64,000 nucleotides of DNA from Ligustrum vulgare (GCA_963555705.1 OY743169.1:45620124-45684123), one strand, 5' to 3'. Counted from the first letter of the stretch, positions 31,325 to 43,308 are shown. The notes: a model not told the origin generated them from the sequence alone. A program made the numbers and translations.

Positions 31325-33150
31325 TGGTCGCACTACAAATGGTGCTCCAAAATAAGTCCTTACTCCTTAATACTTGAATATTTTGGTGTTGTGAAGTATA
31401 TTAGAAAGTAAGGGTCATTCTTCCACAGATATTGAGATTGTGATAATTTAAATTAATTGATTTTTTAAAATTGGGGGGAGGTTTGGTTTTGTTGTTACAA
31501 TAAAACAAATTAAAAAAAATTGCAAAGCTGTAAAAATAGTGAAACAAGTAAAGTTGTATAAAGTGTGTGAATAATATGATTGAGGAATTAGTATCCACAC
31601 CTAGACATTAGGTTGCAATAAATAAATAAGTTCGTTTCAATTAAGTTTATCAATTGTAATAACCCTAAAAAAAAAAACCCGCAAGTTCGGCTAATTGAAA
31701 TCCTTCCTACTTAGTTGTTGGATAGAACAAGCTCTCTATTCAATCTCTTTCCAATCAACAATCTAGAACAAGATCTCTAAATTTAATTAATTGAAAGATT
31801 AAACTCTTAAGGATAGATTATTCTAGACAACAAACTCATAAGCTTGGTTTATTTAACCTTGGTCACATTCTACTTGCAAGATAGCGATTCGCCTTATTCA
31901 AATTACCTTTGCATTTGTTATATATTTTGTTGGTAACTTAACAATTACAGATTAAGCACCAAAATATAACATTTATCACTTTAACTCTATTACTTAGTAG
32001 GCCTCCAAAGCAACAAGGAAAGAACAATATGGCATGAAATCGATGGAATGCAAACACAATCAAAATGTGTAAAGAAATGAACTAAGTTTTATAAATTAGA
32101 AACACTTGTCTAAATGCTTCAACTTCTTCCTCAATCAAAGGTGAAATTAGATAGTCATGTTGCACAATATTAACATCAAGCATAAGAAATATAAGCATGA
32201 GAAAAATCAAAGGAAAGAATAAAGAAAGCTTAGTGATGTGAATTGTTGATAATTTCTCCAAGAAACCTCACTTGAATTCTTTTAATGAATTCCCCACAAA
32301 ACTTGATTTCTTCTCTTTGTTGTAATGTCTAAGAAGTGTATGCAAGAGGTGTATGTAAGATTTGTGTCTTCTCCCACATTTTCCCTTGATATTTATAAAA
32401 TGAAATAGCATCTCCTTTATGATAGGATAATGTCCATTTGCAAGAATTATTCTCTTCCACCAAGAATTGTTCCCATCCACTATTGATCCTATCTTTTCTT
32501 TTCCACCATTTTCTACATTCACTTTTTAACTTGACTCCATTAATTGGTGTCTAGTCTTTGTGTCCACACTTGTACATAATGGATTTCTAAAAAAATTGAA
32601 ATAATATAGAAAACCGAATTTTGAAATCTTCCTTGGACACACAACAGATTTTTCCTCTGACTAGTAGTCGATAATTTCATCGTATCTTCTTCGTTTAATG
32701 TCCGATTGACGTGATTCGAAATTCCGTGGAATGCTGATTCAAAGGGATACAATTCATCTACGAAAGACATTTACCAATTCGAATGTTTATGGGACGAAAC
32801 ATGAGCCTTAATATGAAGCTTGCATAACTTGTTCGGCTAGAATTCTTTCATTTCGCCTGTTTGCATTTATTTCGCCCAATTCAGCTTCCAAACTCTTCCA
32901 ATTGAATCTTTAGCATCATGCGAGAGTGGATAAATGGTCCAAGTCATCTTTTTGAAAGTTTTCATTTATGTCCCCGAACTTTTAGTTTTCTCTTTTTAGC
33001 TGGATTTTCTGATAATTTCCTTTGATTCCTTCATTTCGCATTGGGTTTCACCTAATACATAAAATACAATTAAATTAAGCTATAATTCATTAAAATAAAT
33101 AACAAATTCTCTAGTTTAATGATCAAGATAAGTGTATTTGCATTAGCTTG
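31325..33150 (-). repeat. Athila/Tat-like LTR (right boundary approximate)
   Basis: The minus-strand 3' end is adjacent to the primer site. The wording near 31390-31430 (agtaagggtcattcttccac) is typical of these LTR ends. The right end, about 33150, is placed where sequence resembling the LTR starts at 23053 and 40060 begins. There is no coding sequence. Confidence 0.5.
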
Positions 33151-33179
33151 CTAACCCATTTGTACCTCTAGATATATCA

Positions 33180-34370
33180 TCGTGCCTCCCATGTTGCTCA
33201 TATGATCTCAATTTTGTCAAGGCTTGATTCATCTTTCTTGAATAGTAACCTTGTTTCTTAAATAAAGGTCCTCAAAATATCTTCCAATGCCGGTTTCTTC
33301 TCAATGATATGATCATTGAACCTAGGATGAGGTTGGAGGACATTCCTATTATTTCCATAGGAGAGACTTTCATGATTCCACAGCTCTGAATGGTAATTTA
33401 AAGATTTGTTTCCCCATTGATTGAAGTTCCAATTCTTTATGTATTAAACCTTCTCATTCTCCATTTCAGTCTATTAGTTTGGTGTGAAAAATAGATGTAA
33501 CATACTCTACATTTTGTTGATTTCGTTGGGTAGTTAATGCAGCTATTTGGCTAGTAAGTGTTGACATTTGAGTTGCAAGAGCAATGATTGGGTCTACCTC
33601 ATAAAGACCAGCCACCCATTTCGCACTTGAACGCTCACTTGACCATTGATAACTGTTGGTACCGATTTCATCTAGCAAAGTATAAGCCTCATTTGCAGTC
33701 TAAGAAATTAAAGTACAATCAATAGCAACATCAACTATTGTTCATGTCTGGCCATTTAGCCCACTGTAGAAAATCTCTATCTGCATCCAATTCTAATAAC
33801 CATGCTGAGGATATCTTCTAAGTAATTCCTTGAATCTCTCCCACGCCTTATAAAATGGTTCAAAATCAGTTTGTTTGAATTTTCCAAACTTACTCCTTAA
33901 TTTAGCTGATTTGGAAGAAGGAATGAATTTGATGAGAAATTTCTTCCCTCCCACGTGGTAATAGTTCCTGACTGCATTGATTGGAGCCATCACCTTGCTT
34001 TATCCCTAAATGAGAATGGAAACAAATGCAGCCTAATCGTGTCTTCAACAAAACCATTCATCTATACATTGTTACAGATCTCCATAAATTAGCAAGATGA
34101 ACTTTTGAATCTTCTAATGAAGATCCTTCAAACTAAATTTGGTGCCTCATGCTAATCAATGCAGGCTTCAGTTCAAAGTTATTTGCAACAAAGCTTGATG
34201 CACAATATCATGGTAGTTGTCATTTACCACTAGTCGGACATAGTCTGAAATAGCCACTTGTTGTTGGTTGTAATCAGCAACCATTTCTTCGATCTCTTTT
34301 CTTCTAATTACAACCTTTAATCACCAAAAGGTTTTCTCGATTCAGGATCAAAAGGTAGTAATTCGAAACT
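33180..34370 (-). pseudogene. Decayed Athila/Tat-like gag
   Basis: Minus-strand pieces in shifting frames match the retrotransposon gag domain: RLHLFPFSFRDKA (about 34030), KSAKLRSKFGKFKQTDFE and YKAWERFKELLRRYPQHG (33800-33920), then NSYQWSSERS and LYEVDPIIALATQMSTLTSQ (33510-33660). Many stops and frame changes make it non-functional. It lies upstream of the LTR in minus order, so gag and that LTR are either a deleted gag-3'LTR pair or parts of two tandem elements sharing one LTR. Confidence 0.75.
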
Positions 34371-35240
34371 CCTCAATCTTTGCATAAACAACTGAAACAC
34401 AAACAAAAAAATTAAAATTAAAGTAGTCTAAATTAAAATAATCAGCGTTAATAAGTAATAATATATAAACAGATTTTATGATTTAACAAAAAATAAAAAA
34501 AGAAAATCTCTCTCCTCCGGCGGAATCAGGAATGCACCCACGGATCCACCATTTCCACCAGACCCCCCCCCCCGCTATTACCACCTGAAAACATTCCCAC
34601 ACCATCAACATTCAGGTCTCAAACTTTCCTCCAACCCACACTTCCCAAAATCAGCCACAAAATCTGACAGTTTCGCAACCCAGCCTCCATCCTCCTCTGT
34701 CTGGCAACGACATAGATCCAAAGGGTGGGACACCACCAGAAAACCTCTCACCCTTATCTGGTGCATCCTTTGAACCATCACACCCCTAAGAATTCAATCT
34801 CTTGCATCCGACTACTCTTGTTCCAACGGATAAATTTTCCACCCCAAACCATAATCACACAAGCCTCCAACACTGATACTCTTGGCCATGCAGCACCACT
34901 ACCGGTCTCCTACATCCCTGCAAATCCCACTTCTACTTTAGAGCTCTGTCATGCAGCTTTATAGCCTTAACTCCAATTGGCGGAGGCTAGGGTTTTGAGT
35001 GAACATCCACCACATTCACTCCCAAACCCGGCAGCTTCCACCACTACTTCAACCATCAACCTGCCTCCTTTGACATTTCCTACAATCCTAGGAAACCAAA
35101 TGGGAGAAAAAATTAATGAGTTTATTGGATTGACAACAAACTATTCAAGACCTATGGTTATACATACTAAATTCATAATCCAGCCAAAGCAGTGCCAAAT
35201 AGGTCTCAGACACTTGCTGAACAGACTGGAAATGTAAAAA

Positions 35241-36612
35241 ATGGTCCTGGACCAACTTCCACGTGCTGGCACTAGGCCGGTAGTAGCACTGATGCGCGTG
35301 CCTCAAGCGCTCGCGTGCTCCTCTGCTCCTACAACAGCTTGTTCTTATGGAGTTGATTCTGCAGCTATTCGTGATCCACCATATCCTCGAGATGCTCTTC
35401 TGGTCGTCCAGATAGGACGTAATTTTGCGTCAACCATTGCTTGGAATGTTCGTACTACTGCTGATAGAATGATGAGGAAATCATTTGAGCCAGTCCTGCA
35501 GGCTTCCTCAGGTTTATTATTGGAGCAGGGTAGTGGGAAGTATTGTGGAGAGCCTTCAGTTGAACTTTCAGCTGGGATGGAGACTGCTCTAGCCAAGCCC
35601 TTCAGATATACATTGGTTGGGAAGTTTTCACACAGGAAGCCTTCTATGGATAGGGTACGTAAAGCTTTTGAAAAGTTTAATTTTTTTTTGGGTGATTTTG
35701 TGGTTGGATTGATAGACTATAAGCATATATTGATACATCTTTCGCATGAGGAGGACTATACTAGATTATTCTTTAGACCTACTTGGTATGTGGATGGTTG
35801 CCCTATGCATGTGCTTAAATGGACTACTGATTTTCATCCCGATAGGGAAACCCCCCATTACTCCTGTTTGGGTTTCGTTTCCTTTGTTGCCTGTGCATCT
35901 TAGGGCTAAGCAGTTTTTATACATATTAGCTAAGAGTATTGGAGTGCCTTTGAGGATTGATGAGGCTATTGCCGATTTGCTAAGACCCAGTGAGAGTAGG
36001 GTTTGTGTGGAAGTTAACTTAGAGAATAAGTTACCTTATAGGATTTGGATTGATAGAGGGCTGGGTCACAGTTTTTGGCCAAGTGTGGTTTATGAGAAAT
36101 TACCTTTATTTTGTGGGAAGTGTAGAGCTGGTGATAGTTCTTTTGGTCCTCCCCCTCTAGCTCCTCCGACTACTTCTATTTCAGTTACTCCTTCAGTTAG
36201 TGAACCTATTATCTCTTTTGTCCCTCCACCTATTCCGTCCCGGGACAGGGGGAAAGCGGTTGTTATAGATTCTACGCATCATTGGGTTCCTATTTTAGGT
36301 TCTACTTCTAGGGTCGTTATTTCAAGTGCTCCTGCTATTCTACCAATGGTACAGTCTCCCCTTACTATTTCAGTAATCCCACCTATTGTTTTAGTTCTAG
36401 TTAGTTTACCTCAGGGTACCATTTGTGTTCCTCCGACTTGTACCCAGGTGGACGTTACTCTGTCTGATGCTCTGGCTATTCCTCAGGTTCAGGGTGGGGG
36501 CCATGTTGCCTCTATTATTCATGTTGATACTTTATCTCCCACAGTGCCCATTATTCCTTCTATCCATCGAGATCATTTTATTGAAGGAATCTTGTGTATT
36601 TCCCACTCTTAG
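35241..36612 (+). pseudogene. LINE ORF1 (DUF4283-type RNA-binding protein), frameshifted
   Basis: The first frame (to about 35860) has FRYTLVGKFSHRKPSMDRV, KHILIHLSHEEDYTRLF, WYVDGCPM and LKWTTDFHPD, the DUF4283 domain common to plant LINE ORF1. A one-base shift near 35850 moves the reading to the frame with PITPVWVSFPLLPVHL, RVCVEVNLENKLP and YEKLPLFCGKCRAG, the start of the zinc knuckle, whose later Cys/His residues are lost. A serine/proline/valine-rich tail follows to 36612. The shift makes it inactive. Confidence 0.8.
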
Positions 36613-36964
36613 GTTAATCCTGCGGGCCCTGATGCGATTATTCATTGGGATGTGAGTTAGGGCCTTCCATGCACATGGTCATTGGTGATTGCTACTTGTC
36701 TGCCTATAGCTATGCCTTCAATGTCAGTCTCTTCTGGTGAGGAGAATTCTTTACCTATTGAGGCAGATGTTGGAATTTGATCAGAAGGGTTTGAAGGGTT
36801 TAGATGATGGATGGTCGGGGGATAGATTTGTTCAGGATGGTGTGAGCATGGAGCCTGCTAAGACTAGGGGTCATCACCCAAAGGGCCCTAATACTCAGAA
36901 AACCCGCAAGCAGACTTGTAGCCAGATACACCGTGCAGCTACTTCTCACCCCCTTGGTTCTCAT

Positions 36965-37515
36965 GATGGGATTCATAATATGGAATATTAGGGGTGTTGG
37001 GAATCTGATACTCAGAGGTTCTAGAAAAAGCTTCGCCAGTAGCATTGTGTTTTTCTTCTTGTTATCATTGAGCCTTTAATTACCTTTGAAGATTTTGATT
37101 TCGTTCAACGATACTTAGCCTTTGATCACGGGATGGCTAACCAGTCGAACAAGATTTGGTGTTTCTGGCACATGGGGACTAGTGTTACTTCTTTCATTGA
37201 TCATGCCTAGTTTTTACGTTGTAGGGTGGAGGATCCTAGAGTAGCCATGCCTTTCTATTTCTCCCCTATATATGCTTCTTGTTCTCCTGCTGTTCAGAGG
37301 GATTTATGGGAGGGGTTGCACCACTTTTCCCTCACAATGGATGGACCATGGTTAGTTGGGGGACATTTTGATGTTATCTCACATTTTGGTAAGCGCACAG
37401 GATCCACAACTAGTGACAGAGGTAATACTGAGTTTGGAGATATGATTCTTGATTTTGGATTGACGGATGCATGTTTTGTTGGGAGTCCTTACACTTGGAC
37501 TAATCATCACAACAT
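36965..37515 (+). pseudogene. LINE ORF2 endonuclease fragment
   Basis: It starts with GFIIWNIRGVGN, the usual ORF2 opening, and continues in changing frames to YASCSPAVQRDLWEGLHH, GPWLVGGHFDVISH (family: GGDFN, so the catalytic Asp and Asn are changed), RTGSTT and LTDACFVGSPYTWTN. This is the apurinic-type endonuclease that nicks the target. It is truncated before the domain ends. Confidence 0.8.
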
Positions 37516-37970
37516 AAAACAACTAGCCCATTATATAAATATTTCTCAAAAGAAAAGGTTTATGCAAATACATCACAAAATATAGAAATTAAAGATAAAA
37601 ATACAAGAAAAATGAAATACAACACTTACTTGATTTTTGCTCCAAGAATTCTTTGAACTTTGTTTTGTATTTCCACTTTCCTTCTTACTTCTTTGATCCA
37701 ATGGGTGCTAGTGACTTGAAAATTATACTAAACTACAAACTAAATTACAAATTAAAGCAAAAACAAAGAAAAGAGATAAACAGGCTAGGGTTTTTAGAGT
37801 GAAAATTGGAATTTTTGTGAAGGGAGAAGTGGGGGTATAGATACCCTCAAAAATTAAACCTAAAAAGGTCCCAAAAACACGTTCAAACCGAGCTAAATGT
37901 GACCTTAGGCGAAAATAATAAAATATGATATTAAATTTCGGTTGGGTAAAAAATTTGCCCACTCGATCGG
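37516..37970. other. Non-coding stretch between LINE remnant and hAT element
   Basis: AT-rich, no recognised gene or repeat boundary. Confidence 0.4.
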
Positions 37971-39585
37971 TAGGTATGTCAACGAGCCGAGCCGTGAGCC
38001 AAACATCAAGGCTCGAGTTTTTTTTGGCCTGAGTCAAAGCTCGACCAAAATTTTGAGGCTCGGCTCGAACTTTTTCGAGCCAAGCCGAGCCCGAGCAGGG
38101 CCGGCCCGTGTTTTTTTTTTTAAGTCAAATGCGGCGAATAAATTGTAATTACTTAAATGAATTGTAATTATGTACACAATAAATGCAGTTAAAATATCAA
38201 ACATAAGATTTAATAAAAATGGAAATGTAGATTTCGTAAAGTTTATCTATATTAAATTACTAATTGTTTTATATATATTCAATACAGGTTACAAGTTAAA
38301 TTGTTACAAGTTACAACCCTCCTCCTTTTTCCGGGCTTGGGACCGGCTACGATCAACATAGGTGGAGTTAAAAATTGTACATGAATAAAAAATTTCGTGT
38401 ACAATTTTTTTAAAAACATAATAATTTAAATTACACAAAATGATTTTTGAAAACTTACAATTTCTTCTATCTTAAATATTGCTTCAAGTCCTCGGCTATG
38501 ATGCTGTCAACTTTATCTTGAAGTTGTAAATCTGCACATTCCCAATCCTTCAAGCATACAAGAGCTTCTAATATGTCTTCATTCAGTATTGATCGTTCGT
38601 CTGACAAAATCCTACCACTTAAACTAAATGCAGCCTCCGATGCCACGGTGGACACTGGAGGTGTTAGTAAATCACGTGCAATTTTTGCTACAACTGGATA
38701 TTGCCTTTCATTACACCTCCACCAAGTTAGATCATCAAAATTCTATAATTCTTGTGGTGTTAAAACATTGCGAACGTCCACACAAGTGTACCTAGCTAAT
38801 TCAGATGGAATTTCAACGTTTGTACCACCTATCGATCTAGATGTGTTTCCACTGGAACTAATTGAGGGAGCACTTGCATTTGTGTTAATAAAGTCCCATA
38901 AAGAATTAGAATGCATTGGAGTACTTTGGGAAACATTAGTTTGAGAACTAGAACTGCATTGATCTTTTTTTGTAGTATAATAATTGTACATTTCACATAA
39001 TAAAGATTCCGTATTAACATGTGATAATTCTATATTTAAATTTTGTGAAATTCCCTTTATAATAGCCTTAGTGCCCATTAAATTTAGTCGAGGATCCATC
39101 ACCGATGCTAAAACAAATAAAGAAGGTAATTCTTCCCAGTATTTGCAAAATTTTAACTACATGGAGCTGACTACATCATTAAAAATTGGAAAATTCCTAT
39201 ATTGATTGAATGTTTGTACAATATGAAAAAAGTGCTGTAAAACAAGTGAAGATGTTAGGTAATAAACACCACTGCATGCATTTGTGGCATCATAAAAGGC
39301 TTTTAAAAATCTTTTTACACAAAATGTAATTTCCCAATCCCAATTTTCTAAATTATGGTCAGATCCATACGTATGTCTACCATTATAATACATTGAAATA
39401 ATTGTATCATAATTTTCACATGAGTGTAACATAAGGTATGTAGAGTTCCATCTATGTGATACATTCGTAGAAAATGAATGTTCTTCTAAACTATACTCCG
39501 CACACAAACTATTAAATGCCTGTTTTCTTGATGGTGATACATTTATGAAATTTATTGCTTGTCTAATTTTTTCATAACCGCGCGA
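37971..39585 (-). pseudogene. hAT-family transposase remnant (RICESLEEPER-like)
   Basis: The left end, taggtatgtcaacgagccg, followed by repeated CGAGCC/GGCTCG motifs (37980-38110), resembles the ends and subterminal repeats of plant hAT elements. On the minus strand 39157-39507 has VSHRWNSTYLMLHSCENYD and WDWEITFCVKRFLKAFYDAT; 38743-39102 has the linker with DPRLNLMGTKAI; 38467-38655 has the dimerisation domain (STVASEAAFSLSGRILSDER, LEALVCLKDW). The N-terminal BED zinc finger and the far terminal repeat are missing; sequence beyond about 39585 is gypsy LTR. Frame shifts separate the pieces. Confidence 0.8.
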
Positions 39586-40060
39586 TCGTACCGTTCAATT
39601 CTGACCACCAGCTTTGTCTCGGGTCCGTTTTGAGGTCCAAGTCACGTTCGCGACTTGGTTCGCGTGGCTCAGCTGGAAGGTGGTTTAACAGCTAAGTCTC
39701 TTCCGTAATTGCCATTAAGTCATCCATCTTTTAATCTTGAGCAATTTAGTCCCCAAATTTTCATATTTCTATCAAGTAGGTCCTTCTAAAATTGTACTTT
39801 TGGCCCTTCAACTTTTGAAATCTTGCAATTTGGTCCCTCGTTTAATTGCGCAGCTCGCCCAAGACTTTCCGGGAGTGACAAAATGGTCTCCAAACTTGGA
39901 ATTTTAGCAGAATCTTCACTCCTTTTGTGATTTTTAGCCTAAAACTTGGACATTAACCTATTTAAACACAAAATATGCATGAATTAGTAGATATTTGCTC
40001 AATATATTCCAAAATATGCTAGTTTAAAGGTATAAAAAGTGTATAAAAATGCACTTAACA
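39586..40060 (-). repeat. Truncated gypsy LTR, same family as the solo LTR at 23053
   Basis: On the minus strand it starts TGTTAAGTGCATTTTTATAC at 40060 and runs parallel to 23053-23550 (shared phrases include caattaaacgagggaccaaa and ttcaaaagttgaagg). It stops at the hAT remnant after about 475 bp of an expected 1.65 kb. It abuts CACTA coding sequence at a GTAAGTATA splice-donor-like string, so it inserted into or beside a CACTA intron. Confidence 0.7.
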
Positions 40061-40079
40061 TATACTTACAATTTTATCA

Positions 40080-41025
40080 AACACTCCCCTCGTTTTCTCA
40101 TTGGGGATGTAGTAAGTTTCATATTCCTTTTTTTTTTATCTAGATCGAACCCAATCTAAACTGCGATCATCGCTTACTATCAACGAGCTAATCATGTCAC
40201 ATGAAGATCTAGAAGATAGTGGGTCACTTACTAGCCATTGTGGCTTCATCCCCGCATAACCAGCTGAGCCCAAATAATGTAAATGCTCGTTACGCAATTG
40301 ATTAACCCTGGCCTTCTTACTTTTTCCTGAAAAAAATCACATGTCATTAGTTTTCAACTCAATAAATCACATGTTTTTAGTTTTCAACTCAATAAACCAC
40401 ATGCTTAAATTTAATTATACCTTGAATTTCTCTGCCTGGCGTTCTTTCTTGAACAATTCTCATTGCTCTTCAGTTATGAAATCATAAAGCTACGTAGGAT
40501 CTTTATATTTCGGGTGGTCATGTGTAATGTAATCATGAACCAGCCTCGTCTTGAAATCTTTCCACCGCATCCCCGCAAATTTCAAAACACGTTTTTTTGC
40601 ACTGTCATCGAGGATGTTGAACTCCTTCTGAAAGACAAGGATAATATGCGATGTTGTAAAAAAAATTACGATCACTTATCAATCCAATACGTATAAAGTG
40701 ACATTACCTTTATCTCTTCCCACATCATATCCTTAAGGCCTTGATCAACTTTGTGTCAATCACTGATGTTTATGTCAAAGTGAATACGTACCAAAGACCT
40801 GATAAAATTTCTGAAGTTCGTCACGCCTGGTCCAATCGGCCTAAAATAATCATCGAACTCAATTACATTCACCTCCTTCCCAGCCTTCTTTATGTTCTTG
40901 CACATAGTTGGCCCTCTTGTTCTTTTTGTTTGGGCAGTACGATGATCATCTGAAGAGCTTGAAGACTCGTCCATTATATTGGAACAATTGTGCACGTACC
41001 TGCACATATAACAACGAAAGTGCAT
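40080..41025 (-). pseudogene. CACTA second-protein region (plant transposase, Ptta/En/Spm type)
   Basis: Pieces are TKRTRGPTMCKNIKKAGKEV and EFDDYFRPIGPGVTNFRNFI (40756-40960), FNILDDSAKKRVLKFAGMRW and DFKTRLVHDYI (40490-40640), then KKARVNQLRNEHLHYLGSAG and DPLSSRSSCDMISSL (about 40180-40320). This matches the TNPA-like/Transposase_24 family that accompanies TNP2 in CACTA elements. AT-rich gaps between pieces look like introns. Broken at 40060 by the LTR. Confidence 0.7.
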
Positions 41026-41026
41026 A

Positions 41027-41044
41027 TATATATATATATATATA
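41027..41044. repeat. (TA) microsatellite
   Basis: Short TA run in a probable CACTA intron. Confidence 0.8.
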
Positions 41045-41251
41045 TCAAATTATAGTTATCAATATCACAAATAAATATTAACAACATATAGAGCATATAT
41101 AAAGATTACAAGAAAGTTATAACCAAGAATATGTAAAGAATATTAACATATAGAGCATATATAAAGATGACAAGAAAATTATAAGCAAGAATATGTAAAT
41201 GAACTCACATAATTAATAATCACGAACGAAGATCAATCCTTCTTCATGATC

Positions 41252-42464
41252 CTAACACATGTAATTTGATTCAATTTTATCTTCCCCTAAAGTTGCACTC
41301 CCTTGAATACCAATAGAAAATGGACAGGTTTCATCAAAGTGATCATAATCTTCTTTATCTACCACATCATCAATGACAACAATGCGTCTCTTGCCTTGAA
41401 GGACGACTGACCACTTAGTATTGGCAGGATCAAGAACATAAAATATCTGTTTCGCTTGTGATTCAAGTATGAATGACTCGTCAAGATAACCCAAACGTCC
41501 AAAATCCACCTAAGTGAAACCTAATTCATTCACCCGAACACCCCGTCGATTATCAACCCGTTTACATTGGAATAGAGGAAACTTGAACTCACTGTAATCA
41601 AGTTTTGAAATATCTTCAATGACACCATAATAGGACATCGAGGCATCTATTGGCATTGTATCTTTAGCACTTGAAAAATCTCTTGAAAGTGCTACTTGTG
41701 TCACTCCACCATTTTGCATCGCACTCTTATCATCCTGACGTTTAGTGTAAAACGTATACTCATTAATGTCATATACTTCATAAGACCTTTCAATCGTGCT
41801 AGGGCCATACGCTAACCACTTTACCATTTCAACAATTGTATTCGGCGTTTGTGACAACTCTTTCATCACTCTATCTTTGAACCATTTTGCAAATGAACGA
41901 TTATGTTCATTAGTTACCCACCTTTCAACTTTTGAAGGATTTTGCTTCCTTAAGATGGACATGTGCTCGTCCAAATATGGATGAAGTTCAGGAAGGTGTT
42001 GTAATACAAGGAGGTGTGCTTTATCTCGTAATTCAACATTGGGGACGATTGATTTGCTTCCAATCGTACCTTTACCTTCGAGTCTTCCCTCGTGACGAGA
42101 TTTAGGAACACCAATAGTCTCAATGTCTTCTAGGTAATCAGTACAAAATTCAATAGCTTCCTCACCAGCATAACCTTCAATGATACTGCCTTCAGGTCGA
42201 AATCGATTTCTCACATATCCTTTCAATATACCCATGTATCTCTCAAATGGATACATATACCTCAAGAACACTGGACCACAGATCTTAATTTCTCTTACCA
42301 AGTGAACAAGTAAGTGCACCATAATGTCAAGAAATGATGGCGGAAAATACATTTCAAATTGATAAAGAATGATAACAATATCGGCTTGCAAATCATCCAA
42401 CGCCTCCGGATCAACAACTTTACTGCAAATTGCGTTGAAGAAAAAACACAGTTTTATAATGACA
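41252..42464 (-). pseudogene. CACTA TNP2-type transposase, C-terminal part
   Basis: From 42464 the minus strand encodes the DUF4218 region (DDLQADIVIILYQFEMYFPP, MVHLLVHLVREIKICGPVFL, RYMYPFERYMGILKGYVRNR) and then the DUF4216 region (YYGVIEDISKLDYSEFKFPL, FQCKRVDNRRGVRVNELGFT). An in-frame TAG at about 41510 replaces a residue in the FT-VDFGRLGY junction, after which the frame continues (FILESQAKQIFYVLDPANTK) to 41252. So there is one visible nonsense codon besides the gypsy insertion. TNP2 cuts and joins element ends. The start codon just beyond 42464 belongs to the inserted LTR. Confidence 0.85.
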
Positions 42465-43306
42465 TGATGTGATCCATACCACGGATACAAGCCCGCACAA
42501 AGATCCGTTGAAGATCAAAGGAGGACCGATGACTCAATTGCAGACAAAGAGGGCCAAGGAAGCAATGGACGAGTTAGTTCAAGAAACAATGGCCAAAACA
42601 ATGTTCGTGTCATCAAAAGAAGCAAGTTCCATGTTGGGGCCGAGCCAAAACGATGAGTGGATCAACCTTATTCATTGCGTCGAAGAAAGTGGTGCAGTTT
42701 CAATGTTACGGCCGTAACATACAAATCCTCACGGCCGTAAAGATTGAGTATCACGGCCGTAAAGGTTAACATCACGGCCGTAAGGGAGTTGCTGCTTAAA
42801 TTGAAGTTTGGACGTTTTGGACTTACGGTCGTAAGTCATATGTCACGGCCGTAAGAGTAAGTCAGAAACAAGTTTACGGCCGTAAGGAAAGTGGTCACGG
42901 CCGTAAAAATGTATACACGGAATTTTAGGTTATTTTTATTTCCTTATTTTTAGGTAGTTGTTTCCTTATTTAATTAGAAGTCTTAACCTAGTTTTTTACC
43001 CTATTTATAGGGATGTAATTTTCATTATTCATAACGAACTTTGATATATTAATTGAGAGGCAAATTGCTTTCACATTCTTATTCTTTATTGAATAAAATC
43101 CGAACTTGCGAGTTAATTCTTGTTTGTTCAAATCTTGGGTGAAATTTATCTTCTTTGTGATCAAGAGGTCAACATATCAATTGATTGTGTTGGTTGCTTG
43201 ATTCAATTAATTTGAATCAATCTCTAAATCGTGGTTCTTGGCGTTCTTGGGTCGATTCCAATAATTTGTGGGTTGCGTAGCTACAATTGCTACGTGGTTT
43301 GCATCA
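42465..43306 (+). repeat. 5' LTR of the gypsy element (842 bp)
   Basis: TGATGTGATCC to TTTGCATCA. A TATTTATA box lies at 43002-43009. The 8-copy ACGGCCGT array lies 100-300 bp upstream of it. The first 250 bp are open in the frame that ends pol in the 3' LTR. Confidence 0.93.
42705..42907. promoter_or_regulatory. Eight phased ACGGCCGT palindromes in the 5' LTR
   Basis: ACGGCCGT (or one-base variants) starts at 42708, 42731, 42753, 42774, 42825, 42845, 42876 and 42897, giving gaps of 23, 22, 21, 51, 20, 31 and 21 bp, close to 2, 2, 2, 5, 2, 3 and 2 helical turns. Most copies extend to CACGGCCGTAA or TTACGGCCGTAA. The array is upstream of the TATA box. A DNA-binding role is inferred, not shown. 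Confidence 0.65.
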
Positions 43307-43308
43307 TC

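Larger units (their letters stand above)
34490..37515 (+). mobile_element. L1-type LINE, broken and missing its reverse transcriptase
   Basis: The element starts with C-rich, proline-coding sequence (about 34500-35000), continues with ORF1 (35241-36612) and ends in the endonuclease part of ORF2 (about 36965-37515). RT and the poly-A tail are missing. LINEs usually lose their 5' end on insertion, so loss of the 3' end implies later deletion or replacement; the sequence changes abruptly after YTWTN at about 37512. Confidence 0.8.

Noticed and set aside
34560..34580. C-run as a sign of assembly error
   Set aside because: A run of about ten C in a proline-coding LINE start is unremarkable.
35345..35596. 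Minus-strand frame overlapping the LINE
   Set aside because: Shadow of LINE ORF1; no homology.
41510..42490. ATG near 42490 as the start of a CACTA gene
   Set aside because: The first residues come from the inserted gypsy LTR; CACTA sequence starts only at 42464.
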